Assembly: GCF_900107635.1 (NCBI RefSeq) | Contig: NZ_FNRD01000011.1 | Location: 100,868 to 164,867, forward strand | Length of the DNA stretch: 64,000 nucleotides | DNA from: Flavobacterium gillisiae | GTDB lineage: Bacteria; Bacteroidota; Bacteroidia; Flavobacteriales; Flavobacteriaceae | Direction: 5' to 3' | Part shown: positions 61,501 to 64,000 of the stretch, in pieces | Position numbering within the stretch: position 1 is the first letter of the stretch | Layout of the letters: each line of letters starts with the position of its first letter | The notes under the pieces: generated by a model | Told to the model about the DNA's origin: nothing | Databases searched by the model: none | The model's input: the letters and a program-made list of their open reading frames with translations, nothing else | Program-made: the position numbers and the translations under genes

Positions 61501-64000
61501 TAGGCATTCAATGACACTATGGTTCCTCCACATTTACCATTTGCTGGAAGAACATCTATCCCAGCATAGGAATAATTTACATTTACCGTTGCAATAGCGG
61601 TCCCTGTAGGGTCATAAGCTCTACAGGCATTAATCAAACTCGTTGCTCCGTATTGATGGACACCTGGTGATGATGGAGTGAAGTTGTAGGCAACATCAAT
61701 CGAACCGCTTGCTAATGGTGGCGTCCCTGGATCACCTATGCCATCAGTCCATTCTAGTTGATCGCTATAAGGCCTGATTGGGATTGTAATATTATCTATT
61801 GCCCAGACACTTTCATCAGTAGTTCCAAAAAAGGACCATCGTACCCTTACATTATCATTTCCGATATAATCTGAGATATCAAAAGACGAATCGTCATTTT
61901 CAAACTTATAATTATTTGCTTTTGATGGAGGATGATTTGCCCAATCCCAAGTTAAAGATGGGGTTTTACCTATTAATTCTTGCAAAGTAATGGTATAAGT
62001 AGCTCCGCCATCTAATGATAGTTCTAATTTGGCATAATCTCCTGCGCTAAGATTATATGCTTGGTCAAATGCAACTGCTGCTGTTCCTAAACCAACAAGA
62101 CTAAATATTGGAGTTTCAAGCGTGGTTGGAAAGCCTCCTCTGCCCGGATACTTAGTTACATATTCCGTACTATTATAATTACCGTGTGCTATCCCAAACT
62201 TCTTTCCAGGTTTTCCGTTATCATATAATATGATATAGTCTGTACCTACTAGTTTAGCGTCATTCGTACCTGACCAATTATTAAATTTTGTGGCATTTGC
62301 GGAAGCAGTCCATTGAGCTCCTGCGGTTTGGCCATCAATACGCCATTGAGTTGGATTCCATTTATCAGGGAATTGACCTGTATTAAAATCTCCACCATTG
62401 CCCACATTTACTGTCGATTCATAACCGTTATGTGCCATTAAAGTTACAGGATCATTTAGACATATTGTAAAAAGATTCTGTTCTAAAATTGGAGGGACAT
62501 CAGGGGGTATTGCGTGTACATTAACCATATTTGTATACTTTGTACAGGTTCCCACTTGTATCAAGACTCTAAATAAAGTGGATTTTGTATTTTGAAAATC
62601 AAAGACAGTATTGAATGTGTCAGTGTTCTCTGTATTTGGAATAACTACCCAATTGCTATTTCCTGCCTCAAATTTTTCCCATCGTACTATAGTTCCTACT
62701 TCACCTTCTAAGTGCAATGTTATTGGATTCAGGTCATCTGGGCAAGAAGTTATTGCTATATTGTCTTTCGCCTCCGCTGCCGTAAATGTATAGGTTTCAC
62801 TAATGTTGCCTAATAAATTTCCTTCAGAAATAGCTGGAGCGGTTAATGTTAAATTTTGTGTCTGAGTTTTTATATTTCCATTTCCATCATTGTACGTCCA
62901 AGTAATTAAAGTAGTTCCTTGAGTTGTAAATGGGAAAGTAATATTAGGTGTTCCATTGATACTTCCAACACAATTGTCTGTTGCCTTAGTGGGAGTTAAA
63001 CTGTCAATTTGACAACCTGAAACGGTTAGGGCCGGTAAATTTGCGACGTTTGGAACTGGAACTGTTACATCTTTAATAATAACTTTTTGACTCGCAATCG
63101 TTTCGTTTCCACTACTGTCCTTAAAGGACCACGTTATGGTTCCACTTCCCTGTGAATTAAAAGTTCTATTGTCACTCGTTGTTGCTGTAACCGAAACATC
63201 ACAATTATCAGTTGCTACTGGGAAAGGTACTGTTATTGAACATTGAGCAGTTATATCGGGTAGAGAGGGTGCAATTGGCTTTTCGTTATCAAGTACCGTA
63301 ACACTTTGTGTACAGTTAGTTTTGTTTCCTGCACCGTCAGTCACGATCCAATTAACTGATGTGACACCTTTAGAAAATAAATAAGTAACAGCGTTTATTG
63401 TTGAACCATTTACTTGAGCGATTACAGAACTTACAGAACAATTATCATTAATAGTTGGCGTTCCAATATTTGCGGTAGTACTGCAGTTACCGTTTCCATC
63501 CGCAGAAGTATTAACCGTTACATTAAATGGACAAGAGATAGTTGGTGGTGTTGTGTCGAATACCGTTACTAATTGTATGGCAGTCGCTATTCTGCTGGAA
63601 CCATCAGTTACGGCCCATATCACAGTTGTTGTCCCTAAAGGATAGGTTGTCGATGGATGGTTATTGGTAACCGAGACGACCGAACAATTGTCCGATGTCA
63701 CTGGAGTTCCCAAAGTGACTCCCGTGGCGTTGCAACCAGAATTGGTTATTGTTGTGATATTGCTGGGAGCAGTTATAGTTGGATTGATATTGTCACTAAC
63801 AATTACAGTAAAAGAACAGCTAACACTGTTATTTGCTGCATCAGAAACAGTATAGGTTACTGTTGTCGTTCCAAGATTAAAGACTTGCGTTCCTAAATTA
63901 TTGATACCAGAAGCTGAAGAATTTCCTGTAGTTGCACCAGTTAAAGCCCAAGTCAATTTGGTAACGGAGCAGTTGTCATTAATAGTTGGATTTGGAGTGA
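58545..64000 (-). CDS. Giant T9SS-exported surface protein with HYR, MAM-like and LamG domains (5' end beyond the window)
   Basis: The frame is open to base 64000 (upstream codons read T-P-N-P-T-I-N-D-N-C-S), so the start lies outside; a TTG at 63956 is not the start. At least 1818 residues are present. HYR-like repeats (D-N-C-S, T-x-V-x-W-x-V-T-D) cover about 62830-64000, followed by an Ig-like part (62500-62800), a MAM/jelly-roll-like domain (61770-62430), a LamG/concanavalin-like domain (60740-61240; V-D-F-D-G-E-D-D-F-V), and the module shared with the other giant (58548-60145). It ends in a T9SS type A sorting tail (S-L-F-N-I-L-G-Q, S-T-G-I-Y-I-V-K). LamG domains bind glycans in many proteins, so a carbohydrate-binding adhesin is the best guess. 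Confidence 0.9.
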   Translation of the reverse strand, partial: TPNPTINDNCSVTKLTWALTGATTGNSSASGINNLGTQVFNLGTTTVTYTVSDAANNSVSCSFTVIVSDNINPTITAPSNITTITNSGCNATGVTLGTPVTSDNCSVVSVTNNHPSTTYPLGTTTVIWAVTDGSSRIATAIQLVTVFDTTPPTISCPFNVTVNTSADGNGNCSTTANIGTPTINDNCSVSSVIAQVNGSTINAVTYLFSKGVTSVNWIVTDGAGNKTNCTQSVTVLDNEKPIAPSLPDITAQCSITVPFPVATDNCDVSVTATTSDNRTFNSQGSGTITWSFKDSSGNETIASQKVIIKDVTVPVPNVANLPALTVSGCQIDSLTPTKATDNCVGSINGTPNITFPFTTQGTTLITWTYNDGNGNIKTQTQNLTLTAPAISEGNLLGNISETYTFTAAEAKDNIAITSCPDDLNPITLHLEGEVGTIVRWEKFEAGNSNWVVIPNTENTDTFNTVFDFQNTKSTLFRVLIQVGTCTKYTNMVNVHAIPPDVPPILEQNLFTICLNDPVTLMAHNGYESTVNVGNGGDFNTGQFPDKWNPTQWRIDGQTAGAQWTASANATKFNNWSGTNDAKLVGTDYIILYDNGKPGKKFGIAHGNYNSTEYVTKYPGRGGFPTTLETPIFSLVGLGTAAVAFDQAYNLSAGDYAKLELSLDGGATYTITLQELIGKTPSLTWDWANHPPSKANNYKFENDDSSFDISDYIGNDNVRVRWSFFGTTDESVWAIDNITIPIRPYSDQLEWTDGIGDPGTPPLASGSIDVAYNFTPSSPGVHQYGATSLINACRAYDPTGTAIATVNVNYSYAGIDVLPANGKCGGTIVSLNAYDNTKTAIQNKTDGAYTRILDKFSDDPGTGTKGTWSVVSSTGNCGAGTFSNVNDSKATFTGTAGTYTLRWTVATCSDDVQVTLENCNVVDFDGEDDFVNFNNNYNLNNSFTISVWVKPETQPSMGTTIQTIFSKRNGDNLAETNGYDLRLDSNNFISFNWNNGSSIKSSHPISTSRWYHIGVTYTSGTYKLYIDGLEVASAAGSNPVANNFNSILGAMYHNGTQNESLNYYSGWMEELRIWNVALSPDQLHQMMNQVIDPNGTGVRGAIIPIDVNGLTWSNLIGYYRMDNLSCGYLKPYSGIGSDGRLININTGQSKTAPLPYTTIRNGNWKNRSGSTTPWRYGDTVWDYPNSTGVNGNAIDWNIVVESHDLNSDDKDITLLGLITNAGTKLNVVAPGTQNEINSGHMLWLTHYLKLDGFIDLVGESQLIQKRYYPYPEQYSESIFAETSSGYIERDQQGKKNSFNYNYWSSPVTIRGGTNNAPYSIPNVLMDGTTSSTPRPINFQYGAFDADGAVTIPIKTTYRWIWTYNSTTPDSNSDWDNYYQWNYVGGTGTIRTGDGFTMKGTGGTADVDELQNYVFSGKPNSGDIETTFLAVDQTYLIGNPYPCALDADEFIKNNLSKSSNSNFTGSANVFNGALYFWDHFGLTDNHNLAEYEGGYATYSLLGGVVAISLGDPLTANTGESGTNEPQRYIPVGQAFFVDATLDPATEGTTSEATTPGNLYFKNGQRAFIRETSGTSQFMKTSGSKTKITESVTDSRQKIRLGFDSSIGAHRQLLIGADSNTTNGFDIGYDAVMFDMNDNDMYLEINNSEFVIEGIPDFNSNQIIPLGIAVANEGPITIKIDALENIPGSTEIYLQDTLSAVYHNLRESDFEISLDIGEYNKRFFLRFTGKTLNQDTKIENGLYVYYSDENENLIIKNNIVNLLVNEVSLFNILGQTISNWEIENKDQTQIVLPVKNISTGIYIVKMKTTNGELSKKIIIP
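58548..60145 (-). repeat. C-terminal module, copy 2 (shared by both giant proteins)
   Basis: This is homologous to 45657-47255 over about 530 residues. Blocks G-T-G-G-T, S-I-G-A-H-R-Q-L-L and F-D-M-N-D-N-D-M-Y are conserved, and the N-terminal parts of the two proteins differ. Confidence 0.85.

Noticed and set aside
45654..64000. The giant genes considered as non-ribosomal peptide synthetases or polyketide synthases because of their size
   Set aside because: There are no carrier, condensation or adenylation motifs; the content is Ig-like, HYR and sorting domains with signal peptide and T9SS tail.

Overview
The window reads as a chromosomal segment of a Flavobacterium-like member of the Bacteroidota. 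The evidence is the low-GC coding style, promoters of the TTG / TAnnTTTG type, two giant surface proteins with type IX secretion (T9SS) sorting tails, and flavobacterial gene order such as parA-parB-DUF5683-dapB-lepB-wbqC and mutL followed by two rhomboids. No prophage, insertion sequence or CRISPR array is visible. One tRNA gene, tRNA-Pro(TGG), is present.

Layout. Positions 1-4180 hold the end of a CorA-type transporter, a pseudouridine synthase, an alpha/beta hydrolase and a COG1579-NIF3 pair. Positions 4286-10193 hold lpxK overlapping a purine nucleoside phosphorylase gene, a TPR hybrid histidine kinase, GAPDH and lipoyl synthase. Positions 10421-20352 are a run of minus-strand genes: a TonB-like protein, an ECF sigma factor overlapping a family 2 glycosyltransferase, a PaiB-like protein, murB, an asnB-GT4-DUF2461 operon, a rhodanese lipoprotein and recF. 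Positions 20599-26860 are plus-strand: a TPR membrane protein, ribH, mutL, two rhomboid proteases and an EEP-family protein. Positions 26975-32309 are the wbqC-lepB-dapB-DUF5683-parB-parA block. After the tRNA comes a gene-poor stretch of about 830 bp, then a glyoxylate cluster (aceB, aceA, a RraA-family gene and a class V aminotransferase), then trxB. Positions 40092-44457 hold a PadR-PspC-GIN-domain envelope operon and a DUF4870 gene. A DUF4442 gene and a small cysteine-rich secreted protein follow.

The last 18 kb (45654-64000) is almost entirely two tandem minus-strand genes for giant T9SS-exported surface proteins. One is 4151 residues; the other has more than 1800 residues in the window and runs off the right edge. 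The 4151-residue protein is the most unusual object here. Its repeats form higher-order arrays: eight 90-residue units that alternate between two subtypes (four 180-residue dimers), seven units of 90/91/92 residues in the strict order X-Y-Z-X-Y-Z-X, and a symmetrical C-C-D-D-C-C block. Both giants share a homologous C-terminal module of about 530 residues, but their N-terminal parts differ.

Most of the remaining genes are core metabolism or envelope functions. The aceB-aceA-rraA-aminotransferase set can be read as making glyoxylate (isocitrate lyase) and consuming it (malate synthase, or transamination to glycine). The PadR-PspC-GIN operon looks like an autoregulated envelope-stress unit. All functions are inferred from reading motifs; no database search was possible.
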